Assembly: GCA_016795105.1 (NCBI GenBank)
Contig: JAEUIH010000035.1
Coordinates: 7,545-67,671 of the forward strand
Direction: 5' to 3'
DNA from: Planctomyces sp.
GTDB taxonomy: Bacteria; Planctomycetota; Planctomycetia; Planctomycetales; Planctomycetaceae
DNA length: 60,127 nucleotides
The position numbers and the translations under genes are program-made. Every line of letters begins with the position of its first letter. The stretch's first letter is position 1. The notes beneath the pieces were generated by a model. It searched no databases and was not told the DNA's origin. It saw only the letters and a program-made list of their open reading frames with translations. Shown here piece by piece: positions 51,886 through 60,054 of the stretch.

Positions 51886-52314
51886 GAACGTCGTCTTTAA
51901 AGGGGCAGCTTGCCCCGGTGAAACAGGCAAGTTCGCCAATCACCGGGCGACTCAACCAAACGCTGAATCTCCCGAAATCTACGCGCTCAGTCTCAATCGG
52001 GCCAAGACCAAGTTGCGAATTCCACCCCGGAGCCCAAATTCAGACTTCAACAGAGTCAACCCATACTACGCAGTTTACCCCATCGCAAATCACGTGCCTC
52101 GGGAGTGTTCTGAGGGATGCAGGAGAAGCTCGCTTTTGAACGATTACAGGTACAGCCACATCCCCACGGGTTATACGATCAGATTTGCAGAAAACCTGAT
52201 GCTCCCGCCCAGCCGCTTCGCGCAACTAAATCGCTGCAAGCCAGGTTTAAGAAAGGTCTGAATCAGCAGACACTCCAAACTTGTTGTATTGCGAAAACGG
52301 CTGGGAGTTTTTTC
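51886..52314. other. Divergent intergenic region, 429 bp
   Basis: Between the PEGA lipoprotein (minus) and the HDOD-GGDEF gene (plus). Contains the hairpin GGGGCA-GCT-TGCCCC at 51902-51916 in the lipoprotein leader. The plus-strand frame is open from 52117, but GGGAG at 52303-52307, 7 nt before GTG 52315, marks a better start for the regulator. No other gene or repeat seen. Confidence 0.5.
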
Positions 52315-53955
52315 GTGAGTTCCACCCTTGAACGAATCCTGAGTTCTGATCGCTTGCCAAGCCTTCCCGAAATTGCATTGCGAATCGTGGAGATTGCCAA
52401 GCGACCAGACCCGGATTTTGATGAACTGGTATCAGCGATTCGAATGGACCCGGCCCTTGCAGGGCGAGTCCTGAAGACGGCGAATTCCGCCTTGCTTGGT
52501 ATGCGTTCTCGCGCCACGTCCATTGAAGCAGCCGTTCCGCGTCTGGGAACAACCATGGTTCGGGCGCTGGTTCTGGGTTTCTGTCTTGCGGAATATCAGG
52601 ATCGCCGCTCGCTGAATCTGCGACCATGGTATCAGGAGATCTGGCGGCACTCGCTGACTCAGGCTGCAGCGGCTGAAGCACTGGCAGATCGTCAAAACGG
52701 GAAAGTTGATGTCGGCAACTGGTTCCTTGCAGCTATGCTGCAGGACATTGGTCGACTGGCAATGCTTCACACATGTGGTGAAGAATATGTGGCCAACGTA
52801 CTGGATGTGGATGATGATCGTCTGCCGATTGAACGAGAACTCAGTTACTACGGTTTCAGTCACGTAGACGTCAGTGTTGGACTGTGCAAAAAGTGGAATC
52901 TCGATTCAACAATTATTGATGCCATTGCGATGCATCACACATCTGCTCATCGAATTGTCCCGCTGCGTTTCGTATCGGCATCTTCGCTTCCGGCAGGTTT
53001 GATCGCCGCATCCCAGTTCGCAGATTACCTCGAAGAAGTCCCCCGAAATCTGGCGGCGAGTCGCGAAAGTCTGGAACGTCTGTTGATTCAGGTATTTGCG
53101 TTTCGTCCCAGCGAAATCTTTCGGCTCCTTGCTGACGTGGATTCACGAATGGGAGAGCTGGCAGCGACTCTGTCCGTTGACGTCGGAATTACAACATCGC
53201 GTGAGTCCATTCTCGCCGACGCACAGGAACTTCTGTCACAGATTGCAATCACCAGCCAACTCCGGCTCATCAACGCCCGCGGTCAGGTTGCGGATGCACC
53301 GAAAAGCAGCTCAGCAGGAAAGGATTCAGCTTCGTCGGCCCCCATAGATGAACTCAAGCCATGGGAAGACTCTCTCACCAGACTCTTCAATCGCCAGTTC
53401 ATGGACAGGTCACTTGCCGCAACACTTCAGCAGTCGCAAAAGACAGGTATCCCGATGGGGATCATGCTGATCGACCTCGACAGCTTTCGCTTGCTGAATG
53501 AACGTGAAGGCCAGGACCGTGGCGACATGGTACTTCGAAAAACGGCCGATGTGCTTCGAGAAAGCGTGCGAATCAGTGATTCCGTCGTCCGCTACGGAGC
53601 TGACGATTTTCTGGTCGTTCTCGCTGATATCAATTTGGACATGCTGACACTGCTGGGTGACGAGATCCGTCGGCGAGTCTCCCGAGATGTCATATTGGAT
53701 TCGGATGAACCCGATCGCCAAACCTGCAGTCTTGGGGGAATTCTGGTACAGCCGTCAGCAAACCACCCGTTGACGACTCAATCTATACTTCAATCCGCAG
53801 AAATCGCGCTTGAAGAAGCCCGGCGTTTCGGGGGAAATCGGTCGGTTATCCGAATTGTTGATCCTGGAAAACTCTATCAGGCCGAACCTGGTCAGAGTGC
53901 AGAATCAGACCACGCGCAGTCTCGGACGTCGATGAAAACAGGAACATCAACCTGA
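52315..53955 (+). CDS. HDOD domain / degenerate GGDEF signalling protein
   Basis: 546 residues. Residues 1 to about 270 form an HDOD domain (LPSLPEIALRIVEIAKRPDP, ALAGRVLKTANSALLG, MLQDIGRLAMLHTCG with QD in place of HD, and AIAMHHTSAH). From about 365 is a GGDEF domain. Its active-site loop reads GADDF (428-432), so diguanylate cyclase activity is doubtful. An RxxD inhibitory-site motif, RISD at 419-422, sits exactly five residues ahead, so it may bind c-di-GMP. GTG 52315 with GGGAG 7 nt upstream starts the conserved region. The protein probably relays c-di-GMP or motility-type signals. Confidence 0.87.
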   Translation: MSSTLERILSSDRLPSLPEIALRIVEIAKRPDPDFDELVSAIRMDPALAGRVLKTANSALLGMRSRATSIEAAVPRLGTTMVRALVLGFCLAEYQDRRSLNLRPWYQEIWRHSLTQAAAAEALADRQNGKVDVGNWFLAAMLQDIGRLAMLHTCGEEYVANVLDVDDDRLPIERELSYYGFSHVDVSVGLCKKWNLDSTIIDAIAMHHTSAHRIVPLRFVSASSLPAGLIAASQFADYLEEVPRNLAASRESLERLLIQVFAFRPSEIFRLLADVDSRMGELAATLSVDVGITTSRESILADAQELLSQIAITSQLRLINARGQVADAPKSSSAGKDSASSAPIDELKPWEDSLTRLFNRQFMDRSLAATLQQSQKTGIPMGIMLIDLDSFRLLNEREGQDRGDMVLRKTADVLRESVRISDSVVRYGADDFLVVLADINLDMLTLLGDEIRRRVSRDVILDSDEPDRQTCSLGGILVQPSANHPLTTQSILQSAEIALEEARRFGGNRSVIRIVDPGKLYQAEPGQSAESDHAQSRTSMKTGTST

Positions 53956-54072
53956 TCGGGAAATGTGGCGGAGTGGCATTCCGTCGTCGGCAATGCCATA
54001 CTCCACGAATCTTATCATGTTGGACCTGTGTTTCGTCACGGCCGTTTGCCCTGGACAGTTTGATCCCCATTC

Positions 54073-54813
54073 ATGCGTCTGGTCTTCCTCGGAACTGGTG
54101 GTTATCACCCGAATGAGCGTCGGCACACCGCCTGCGTCCTGCTTCCCGATCTGGGAATCGCGCTGGACGCAGGAACCGGCTTCTTCCGAACGTCCTCGCT
54201 GCTGAACTCAAAAACTCTGGATGTCTTTCTCTCCCACGCTCACCTCGACCATATCTGTGGGCTGACATATTTTCTGGTCCCTGTCCTCAAAGGACAGGTG
54301 GATTCAGTCCGCATTCACGGCACTGCTCAAACGATTGCCGCTGTCCGCACTCATCTGTTCTCACCGGAGCTCTTTCCGGTTGAACCACCGTTTGAATGGC
54401 ACATCCTTCCTGAAACTCAATCCTGCACCCCAACTGGTGATGTGAATGTCTTTTGGTGCCCGCTCGAACATCCTGGCGGCTCAATCGGTTTCAAGCTACA
54501 GACTCCGGGTCTGACCATCGCGTACATCACCGATACCACGGCTCCCGGCGACTACTGCGAATTTGTTCGTGGTGTCGATGTGCTGATTCATGAATGCTAC
54601 TTCCCTGACGAACAACACGACTGGGCAATCAAGACCGGACATAGCTCCGCCAGCTGTGTTGCACGACTGGCGGCCAATGCCGGGGCTGGAAGGCTGATTC
54701 TTGTTCATGCAGATCCGCAGAATGTCTCGGACGATCCGGTCGGCCTCGACGGGATCCGTTCAATCTTTCCCAACACCATTCTCGCTGAAGATCTGATGGA
54801 GCTGATTCTCTGA
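54073..54813 (+). CDS. MBL-fold metal-dependent hydrolase (RNase Z-like)
   Basis: 246 residues of the metallo-beta-lactamase superfamily. MRLVFLGTGGYHPNERRHTA opens like the RNase Z/phosphodiesterase group. The metal motif is SHAHLDHICGLTYFL (HxHxDH at about 56-61), with later ligands in LEHPGGSIGFKL, YITDTTAP and HSSASCVARLA. It lacks the RNase Z exosite, so tRNA processing is unlikely. A phosphodiesterase or small-molecule hydrolase is more plausible. It overlaps the following methyltransferase by one base (TGATG), so the two are coupled. Confidence 0.85.
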   Translation: MRLVFLGTGGYHPNERRHTACVLLPDLGIALDAGTGFFRTSSLLNSKTLDVFLSHAHLDHICGLTYFLVPVLKGQVDSVRIHGTAQTIAAVRTHLFSPELFPVEPPFEWHILPETQSCTPTGDVNVFWCPLEHPGGSIGFKLQTPGLTIAYITDTTAPGDYCEFVRGVDVLIHECYFPDEQHDWAIKTGHSSASCVARLAANAGAGRLILVHADPQNVSDDPVGLDGIRSIFPNTILAEDLMELIL

Positions 54814-55793
54814 TGACTGCCCCGACAGACATCTCTGCATTTGCCTCTGAACTGCGATACCCGGGCAAAGGTACTTCTCTCAGACTCGCAGCCGACCAGC
54901 AGGTTCTGATCAGCGACGACTCGGGGGAGACGTGGAAAGTCATTGAGTCGATTCCGCGGTTTGTTTCGGACGAACATCTGGAAAGTTTTGGCCGTCAGTG
55001 GACTCGGTACGAAGTCGCCCATGAAGACGAAGACCGAGCAACGTTCAAAGCCAAGACAGGAGTCTCTCTGGATGATCTGTCGGGAAAAACGGTGCTGGAT
55101 GCGGGATGTGGGGGAGGGCGGTATGCTCGGATTTGCGCCAAAGCCGGCGCAATTGTTCGGGGAGCAGATCACAGCCGTGCCGTGGATAAGGCTCGCTCAC
55201 TGTGTTCAGATCTTCCTAATGCCGCATTCGTTCAGGCAGACCTCAAACAACTGCCATTCGAACCAGGATCATTCGATTTTGTGTTCTCAATCGGTGTGAT
55301 GCACCACGACATTAATACTCGCAGCGTCTTTGATGCCGTGGCAAAAATGGTGAAACCCGGCGGTCGATATTCTGTCTGGCTCTATCGAAGAAACCAGTGG
55401 TGGCAGGAACTCATTAACACGGGCCTTCGAGCTCTCACCACTCGTCTGCCTCATTCTGTTCTTGAACCACTCTGTCATTTGGGGGCCATCGCTGGTGCAA
55501 TACCAATCGTGAATCGCACACTGAACAAGGTCATCAACTTCAGCGCGCATCCAAACTATGAAAACCGCGTCTGCGATACCTTTGACTGGTGGGCTCCGGC
55601 TTATCAACACCACCATACCACCGACGAACTGATGACCTGGTTCAAAGAGGCCGGTTTTGAAGACCTCCAGGAACTGCCACCCGAAAAGTCAGGCTCCTTT
55701 TACCTCTGGTCATGGAGAAACAACCTCCTGATCGGAAGCGGGGTCAACGTGACGGGTATTCGAGCTCGCACTTCCGGTGATCTCTCACACTGA
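54813..55793 (+). CDS. Class I SAM-dependent methyltransferase
   Basis: 326 residues. An N-terminal part of about 60 residues (LAADQQVLISDDSGETWKVI, ESIPRF) resembles the small domain that precedes many small-molecule methyltransferases, and the Rossmann core follows with VLDAGCGGGRYARICAKAG, ADLKQLPFEPGSFDFVFSIG and MVKPGGRYSVWLY. The C-terminal half contains WWAPAYQHHHTTDELMTWFK, typical of UbiE/Methyltransf_11-like proteins. Translationally coupled to the MBL hydrolase. Substrate unknown. Confidence 0.84.
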   Translation: MTAPTDISAFASELRYPGKGTSLRLAADQQVLISDDSGETWKVIESIPRFVSDEHLESFGRQWTRYEVAHEDEDRATFKAKTGVSLDDLSGKTVLDAGCGGGRYARICAKAGAIVRGADHSRAVDKARSLCSDLPNAAFVQADLKQLPFEPGSFDFVFSIGVMHHDINTRSVFDAVAKMVKPGGRYSVWLYRRNQWWQELINTGLRALTTRLPHSVLEPLCHLGAIAGAIPIVNRTLNKVINFSAHPNYENRVCDTFDWWAPAYQHHHTTDELMTWFKEAGFEDLQELPPEKSGSFYLWSWRNNLLIGSGVNVTGIRARTSGDLSH

Positions 55794-55830
55794 TGAACAG
55801 CGATCAGGCCGGACTGGAGCAGATCAATTC

Positions 55831-58311
55831 TCAGCGGCTCTGAGCCGTGACATTGTCCGCACTGCCAGCGTCTTTCGGAATACCGATGAAGGATGTTGCC
55901 ATCGAGCCATCAGCAGAATTCCACAGACGGATTTCTCCGTCGTAGCTTCCTGTCGCAATCAGATTCTTCTGAGTATTCACGGCCAGAGTATACACCCAGT
56001 CGGCATGTCCAGACAAAGTGCGGACGACAGAGCCATCTGATGATTTGTGCTCGCGAGCATTTCGATCCGCACATGCAGACAGGATATTGTCACCCGCAAT
56101 CACAACAACTCGAAAGACATCGCTGCCAAACCCACCGATTGCCCGCACTTCTTTGGCGTCGGCGATTGTCCAGATATGAAGCCGTTTGTCGCTGCCTCCA
56201 CTCACCACTGTCTTGCTGTCGCTCAGAAACGCAGCGGAATACACGGGTTCTCCATGACCAGCAAATGTAATCTGAGGATCTCCACTCTTTGAATCAAAGA
56301 CTTTGGACGTCTTGTCTCGACTGCTGCTCACCAGCTTCGTTCCGTCTGGTGACCAGTTAACATCCATCACCCAGTCAGCATGATCTTCAATTCTCACCTG
56401 AGATGCTCCGTCCGCAACACGGACAACGTTGATCGATCGATCCGCACCGGCCGTTGCCAGCAGTGTTCCATCCGGACTCAGACTCAATGCAAAAATTGAA
56501 TCCTTGCTGCGAACCAATGTCTGAACAAGACTTCCATCAGCCGTTGAGAACTTCTTAGCTTCTCCGAGCTGTCCGGGCGTCCCGGCGGCCACAACCAGAG
56601 ACTGTCCGTCCGGCGTAAACTCCACGTCATACACACGTTCTGCAACATTTGTGATTCTGCGAATCAACGAACCATCCGCGGTGTTCCATACGAGAACTTC
56701 GTGATATCCCGAGGTTGCGAGAACAGTTCCATCAGGACTAAATGCTGTCGCCGTCACCGGAATTGGGACTCGATACGTCTTAGGAGGCAATGGTTGTGAG
56801 GCTTCCGGCATCACGTCGAACAGTTCTGCGGTTGCGAGGATCCCTGCGTCGAGTGGTGCGCCAACGTCGATCCACTTCTTCAGAGTTGCGATCTCTTCGG
56901 CACTGAGCGGCTCCGCATCTTTCGGCATACTTCCGTCTTCAACCATCATCACCATCAGTGACTCAGTACTCTTCATGTGCTGGAAGGAGGCTCCATTCTC
57001 ACCTCCCTTTTGCAGGGCGGCAAACGAATCCAGATTCAGGCGTCCTCCCGGACTGCGAGTATTGTGACATGCAATGCAGTGCTGCGCGAGTATCGGGGCC
57101 ACATCTCGCGAAAACGATACAAAGCGACCGAGGGGTTCCATCGCCGTCTCAGCCAGCCTTCGCTGAGCAACAGCATCAGCTTTCACGAGCTGAATCTCTG
57201 CGGCCAGCTTCTGAACTGATGGCTCTGTGCCTGTCATTTGCCCATTCAACGTTTTCTGCCAAACCTGTGATTCAGCAATTGCTGCTCGCAGTTCCGTTTG
57301 TTTCTGATTCAATTCATTGACTTTAGCCACGGCCTGTTTCCAGGCATCGATTGCCCTGGCTGCTTCATCAGCAATGGCAGTCTGCTCCGCCTGCTTCTTC
57401 TGAAGTTCTGCCACAGCAGCTTCAGCCATTGGTTTCATCTGATCTCGGCGTGTTGTCGTCTGAACGACCAAAGCCTCAGAATTTGCAAGCAAAGGCTGCA
57501 GATCGGTCAGGGCGCTGGTCAGACTCGCTGCGGCTTCCTCAGAATTTACACCCAGTGCGGCGGAGGTCTCCCTGAGTGTGGCCAGCGTTTTCTCCATCTG
57601 AACAACGGAGTCCTTCAGTTTGCTGAGCGAAGCCGCAGCCCCCTGAAGTCGCTGTTCTTCCGTTGCCAGCTGATTCATCAAATCGTCACGTGCCTGAGTT
57701 GCAGCCGTAAGCGCTGTATTTGCGGCAACGAGTTTCTGCTCCGCTGCGTCTGATGCCGTTTCTGAATCTGTAACAGCTTTCTGAAGGGCCTCTCGCTGTC
57801 CTTCAAGCCCTTGAACCTGCTGCTCGGATTCGACAGCCTTGCTCTGCCATTCAACCGACGACTTCCGAAGTGATGAAAGTTGAGCATCCAGTTGCTGCTT
57901 CGCGGCGACGAGCGCCCCCAGGCGAGCTTCCGCCGATGCGGCGGCCATTTCAAGCTGATCAGCAGCATCATGCTGCTTCGCGATGGCTTCCAGGGACTGA
58001 ATCTCGGCCGCCAGCTTTGAGCTTTCGGCGTTGAGTTCCGTCAGGCTGGCTTGTTCGGTCGTAAGACGTTGCCCCGCTTCGTCGAGCATCTTCTTCAGCT
58101 CTGCGATTCGCGACTGCGTAACGTCAATTGACGCTTTCCTGAGAGAAACGTTCTTCTCTGCGTTCTGCTGCTTCTCCCTGAACTTCTGGAGCTGCTCGCG
58201 AACCTGCTGAGAGGCCTTTGGGGAGGCATCCTGAGCACAAAGCTCTCCGCCTTTCAGAAATGGCAGCATCACGGCAACAAGAATCAAACTGCTCAGACTT
58301 CGCCCCGGCAC
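55831..58311 (-). CDS. Coiled-coil / PSCyt-type cytochrome / WD40 fusion protein
   Basis: 826 residues. Signal SLILVAVMLPFLKGGELCAQ, then a long Ala/Glu/Gln coiled coil (about 30-390). A planctomycete-type haem domain follows, with FSRDVAPILAQHCIACHN (CIACH at 412-416). The rest is a WD40 beta-propeller (for example VYDVEFTPDGQSLVVAAG, FALSLSPDGTLLATAGAD, ALAVNTQKNLIATGSYDGE). Start GTG 58311 has AAGGAG 6 nt upstream, and a hairpin lies just before that. A periplasmic redox or protein-binding role is likely. This domain mix is a known planctomycete style, but its job is not established. Confidence 0.87.
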   Translation of the reverse strand: MPGRSLSSLILVAVMLPFLKGGELCAQDASPKASQQVREQLQKFREKQQNAEKNVSLRKASIDVTQSRIAELKKMLDEAGQRLTTEQASLTELNAESSKLAAEIQSLEAIAKQHDAADQLEMAAASAEARLGALVAAKQQLDAQLSSLRKSSVEWQSKAVESEQQVQGLEGQREALQKAVTDSETASDAAEQKLVAANTALTAATQARDDLMNQLATEEQRLQGAAASLSKLKDSVVQMEKTLATLRETSAALGVNSEEAAASLTSALTDLQPLLANSEALVVQTTTRRDQMKPMAEAAVAELQKKQAEQTAIADEAARAIDAWKQAVAKVNELNQKQTELRAAIAESQVWQKTLNGQMTGTEPSVQKLAAEIQLVKADAVAQRRLAETAMEPLGRFVSFSRDVAPILAQHCIACHNTRSPGGRLNLDSFAALQKGGENGASFQHMKSTESLMVMMVEDGSMPKDAEPLSAEEIATLKKWIDVGAPLDAGILATAELFDVMPEASQPLPPKTYRVPIPVTATAFSPDGTVLATSGYHEVLVWNTADGSLIRRITNVAERVYDVEFTPDGQSLVVAAGTPGQLGEAKKFSTADGSLVQTLVRSKDSIFALSLSPDGTLLATAGADRSINVVRVADGASQVRIEDHADWVMDVNWSPDGTKLVSSSRDKTSKVFDSKSGDPQITFAGHGEPVYSAAFLSDSKTVVSGGSDKRLHIWTIADAKEVRAIGGFGSDVFRVVVIAGDNILSACADRNAREHKSSDGSVVRTLSGHADWVYTLAVNTQKNLIATGSYDGEIRLWNSADGSMATSFIGIPKDAGSADNVTAQSR

Positions 58312-58334
58312 GGTGATCTCCTTAGTAGTTCTCC

Positions 58335-58356
58335 CCTGTTGCCAAAACGCAACAGG
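58335..58356 (-). promoter_or_regulatory. Leader hairpin upstream of the cytochrome/WD40 gene
   Basis: CCTGTTGC and GCAACAGG form a perfect 8-bp stem around a 6-nt loop, about 10 nt ahead of the AAGGAG ribosome-binding site of the minus-strand gene. It may protect the mRNA end or affect translation. Confidence 0.5.
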
Positions 58357-58520
58357 AACATTTCAACACTAGGATTCAACCCGGACCACGCAGTGTCAAG
58401 TCACTCAGAATCCTCAAACTCTCACACAGAAAAATTGTTAAAATCAGTGCAATACAGTTTGCCGGAATTCATGGACTCTTGTTCTGCTCAACCATTCACG
58501 GAGCGTTGCGGCCCCCCACG

Positions 58521-58558
58521 AAAAAAAGCCCGAGCCGGAAGTGTCCGGATCGGGCTTT
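58521..58558 (-). terminator. Intrinsic terminator of the 29-residue gene
   Basis: Read on the minus strand, AAAGCCCGA/TCGGGCTTT (9 bp) continues past one mismatch into TCCGG/CCGGA (5 bp) around a 4-nt loop, then TTTT. It lies about 90 nt after the stop of the small minus-strand gene. A textbook rho-independent terminator acting leftward. Confidence 0.88.
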
Positions 58559-58650
58559 GAGAACCACAAAGATCATCTGGCAGGACGAGAACCGGTCGGG
58601 ACGACGTCAGGCGGAACTTCACGTCCCGCAAGAACACGACAGACGAATTA

Positions 58651-58740
58651 CTAGCCCTTACGATGACGGATTCGTGATCGCATTCTTCGCTTCTTTCGGC
58701 CAATTTTTCGTCGTCCTTTTCCCGTCTTCTTAGTGCCCAT
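58651..58740 (-). CDS. 29-residue highly basic protein, possible ribosome-associated protein
   Basis: Reads M-G-T-K-K-T-G-K-G-R-R-K-I-G-R-K-K-R-R-M, then R-S-R-I-R-H-R-K-G; 16 of 29 residues are Lys or Arg. ATG 58740 has GGAG 11 nt upstream. It has its own promoter-like pair (58792-58820) and terminator, as expected for a short, well-expressed unit. Composition and size resemble tiny ribosomal proteins such as bTHX and AURKAIP1/COX24-type proteins. I believe near-identical small proteins occur in other planctomycetes, but that comes from memory. Nucleic-acid or rRNA binding is the most likely role (inference). Confidence 0.72.
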   Translation of the reverse strand: MGTKKTGKGRRKIGRKKRRMRSRIRHRKG

Positions 58741-58791
58741 TTGCCAGAAATCTCCAGTATTCAAAACGTGAAATTCGGTTGGAAGCTGCGA

Positions 58792-58820
58792 AGCATAGCA
58801 TCCCGCAGCAAATGCTTCAA
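58792..58820 (-). promoter_or_regulatory. Candidate extended -10 promoter of the 29-residue gene
   Basis: On the minus strand TTGAAG (58815-58820) is followed after 17 bp by TATGCT (58792-58797), with TGC just before it as an extended -10. It would give a leader of about 45 nt before ATG 58740. Confidence 0.5.
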
Positions 58821-58936
58821 ATCAGGTTTCGTTCAGTCTCTGCTTCGGGCCGTTTTTCGACGAATTTCTCCGATCCACCACACAAAATCCGCCCGTTTTC
58901 TCGATTTCACGACGTTCCAGCCGACATTTTTTTCAT

Positions 58937-60037
58937 TCAGAGCCCTGAAATCACGACGCAGTACACCGTCGGAAGGTGTGCGGAGACATGTCTCCAGGTT
59001 GCACCCGCATCAATTGATGTCCACAACGAACCCGTTGTGGAACCCATCGCAAGGCACTTTCCGGTTTGATCAATAGCCAGTGCGTGCCGAAAAACAATAT
59101 CCCAGACCATTTCATTCGGCAGTCCATTCTTCAGAACGTCAAACGACTGCCCGCCGTCGGTTGTTCGAGTCACCGCCAGACGATTTTCTACAGGTACGCG
59201 ACACTCATCTTTCACCGCAGGCACAAACCATGCACGCCGACCATCGTGTGGATCAACGACGACTGCAAACCCGAATCCGGATAATGCAGGCTTCGAAATT
59301 TCTGTCCAGCTTTCACAACAATCGCTTGAATAGAAGATCCCGTTATGGTGCTGCACCCAAAAGTGATCCGGCTGTCCTGGACACTGAACCAATCGATGCG
59401 GATCCTGGATATTTCCGTCAAACTGTCGCTCCGGCGGCATGTACTCCGCTCGCATCCCGGTCGTCTGGATACTCCACGTCTTACCCCCGTCTCCTGTGAA
59501 CCAGACACCGCCGCAGGAAATGCCAATTCGAACGTGGTCGCCGTTTCGAGGATCCACGCAGATGGAATGCACTCCGGAATGATCCTTGCCGCCACCAAAC
59601 CACTCTCGGCGTTCCGGTCGATTCCACAGGGATTCCACTAACTGCCATGTCGTGCCTCGGTCACCGGATTTGAAGACGGCTCCGGGAATCGTGCCGCACC
59701 AGAGCGTGTCCGGATGCTGCTGACCTCCGTTCTCAAGGGACCAGATTTCTGAAAGCGCCACCGCCTTGGAAGGATCTTCTCCCTCGCCAGCTGGAGGAAT
59801 CGCAGGAACACCGCATTCCTCCCAAGTCTGGCCACGGTCCGAAGAACGATGCAGTTTCACTCCAAAGTGGCCGTGATTAAGTGCAGCGTAAAGTGTCCCA
59901 TCCAGCTCGTTGGCCAGCACCATCGTTACGGTGGCACCATTGAAACCAACACAGCGCGGTACGCCAGGCCGCCCGCTGTCATCAAGATCGACAACAAGTA
60001 ACCCTTTTCGTGTCCCCAGATAAATGCTGCAGCTCAT
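58937..60037 (-). CDS. BNR/Asp-box repeat protein (sortilin/sialidase-like propeller)
   Basis: 366 residues, cytoplasmic by lack of a signal. The beta-propeller carries Asp-box (SxDxGxTW) repeats: RSSDRGQTWEECG, KSGDRGTTWQLVE, FTGDGGKTWSIQT, YSSDCCESWTEIS, RTTDGGQSFDVL and TSIDAGATWRHVS. This pattern is typical of planctomycete and other bacterial exo-alpha-sialidase-like or VPS10-like proteins, but no sialidase catalytic Arg triad was recognised, so it is probably not a hydrolase. ATG 60037 has GGGGAG 6 nt upstream, which lies only about 7-12 bp from the putative group II intron end. Confidence 0.82.
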   Translation of the reverse strand: MSCSIYLGTRKGLLVVDLDDSGRPGVPRCVGFNGATVTMVLANELDGTLYAALNHGHFGVKLHRSSDRGQTWEECGVPAIPPAGEGEDPSKAVALSEIWSLENGGQQHPDTLWCGTIPGAVFKSGDRGTTWQLVESLWNRPERREWFGGGKDHSGVHSICVDPRNGDHVRIGISCGGVWFTGDGGKTWSIQTTGMRAEYMPPERQFDGNIQDPHRLVQCPGQPDHFWVQHHNGIFYSSDCCESWTEISKPALSGFGFAVVVDPHDGRRAWFVPAVKDECRVPVENRLAVTRTTDGGQSFDVLKNGLPNEMVWDIVFRHALAIDQTGKCLAMGSTTGSLWTSIDAGATWRHVSAHLPTVYCVVISGL

Positions 60038-60054
60038 AATTGACTCCCCAAAAG

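Larger units (their letters stand above)
58312..58650. other. Intergenic region, 339 bp, between two minus-strand genes
   Basis: Holds a leader hairpin for the WD40 gene (58335-58356) and the terminator of the upstream 29-residue gene (58521-58558). The minus-strand frame 58488-58703 crosses the terminator and the true small gene in another frame, and is not called. Confidence 0.6.
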
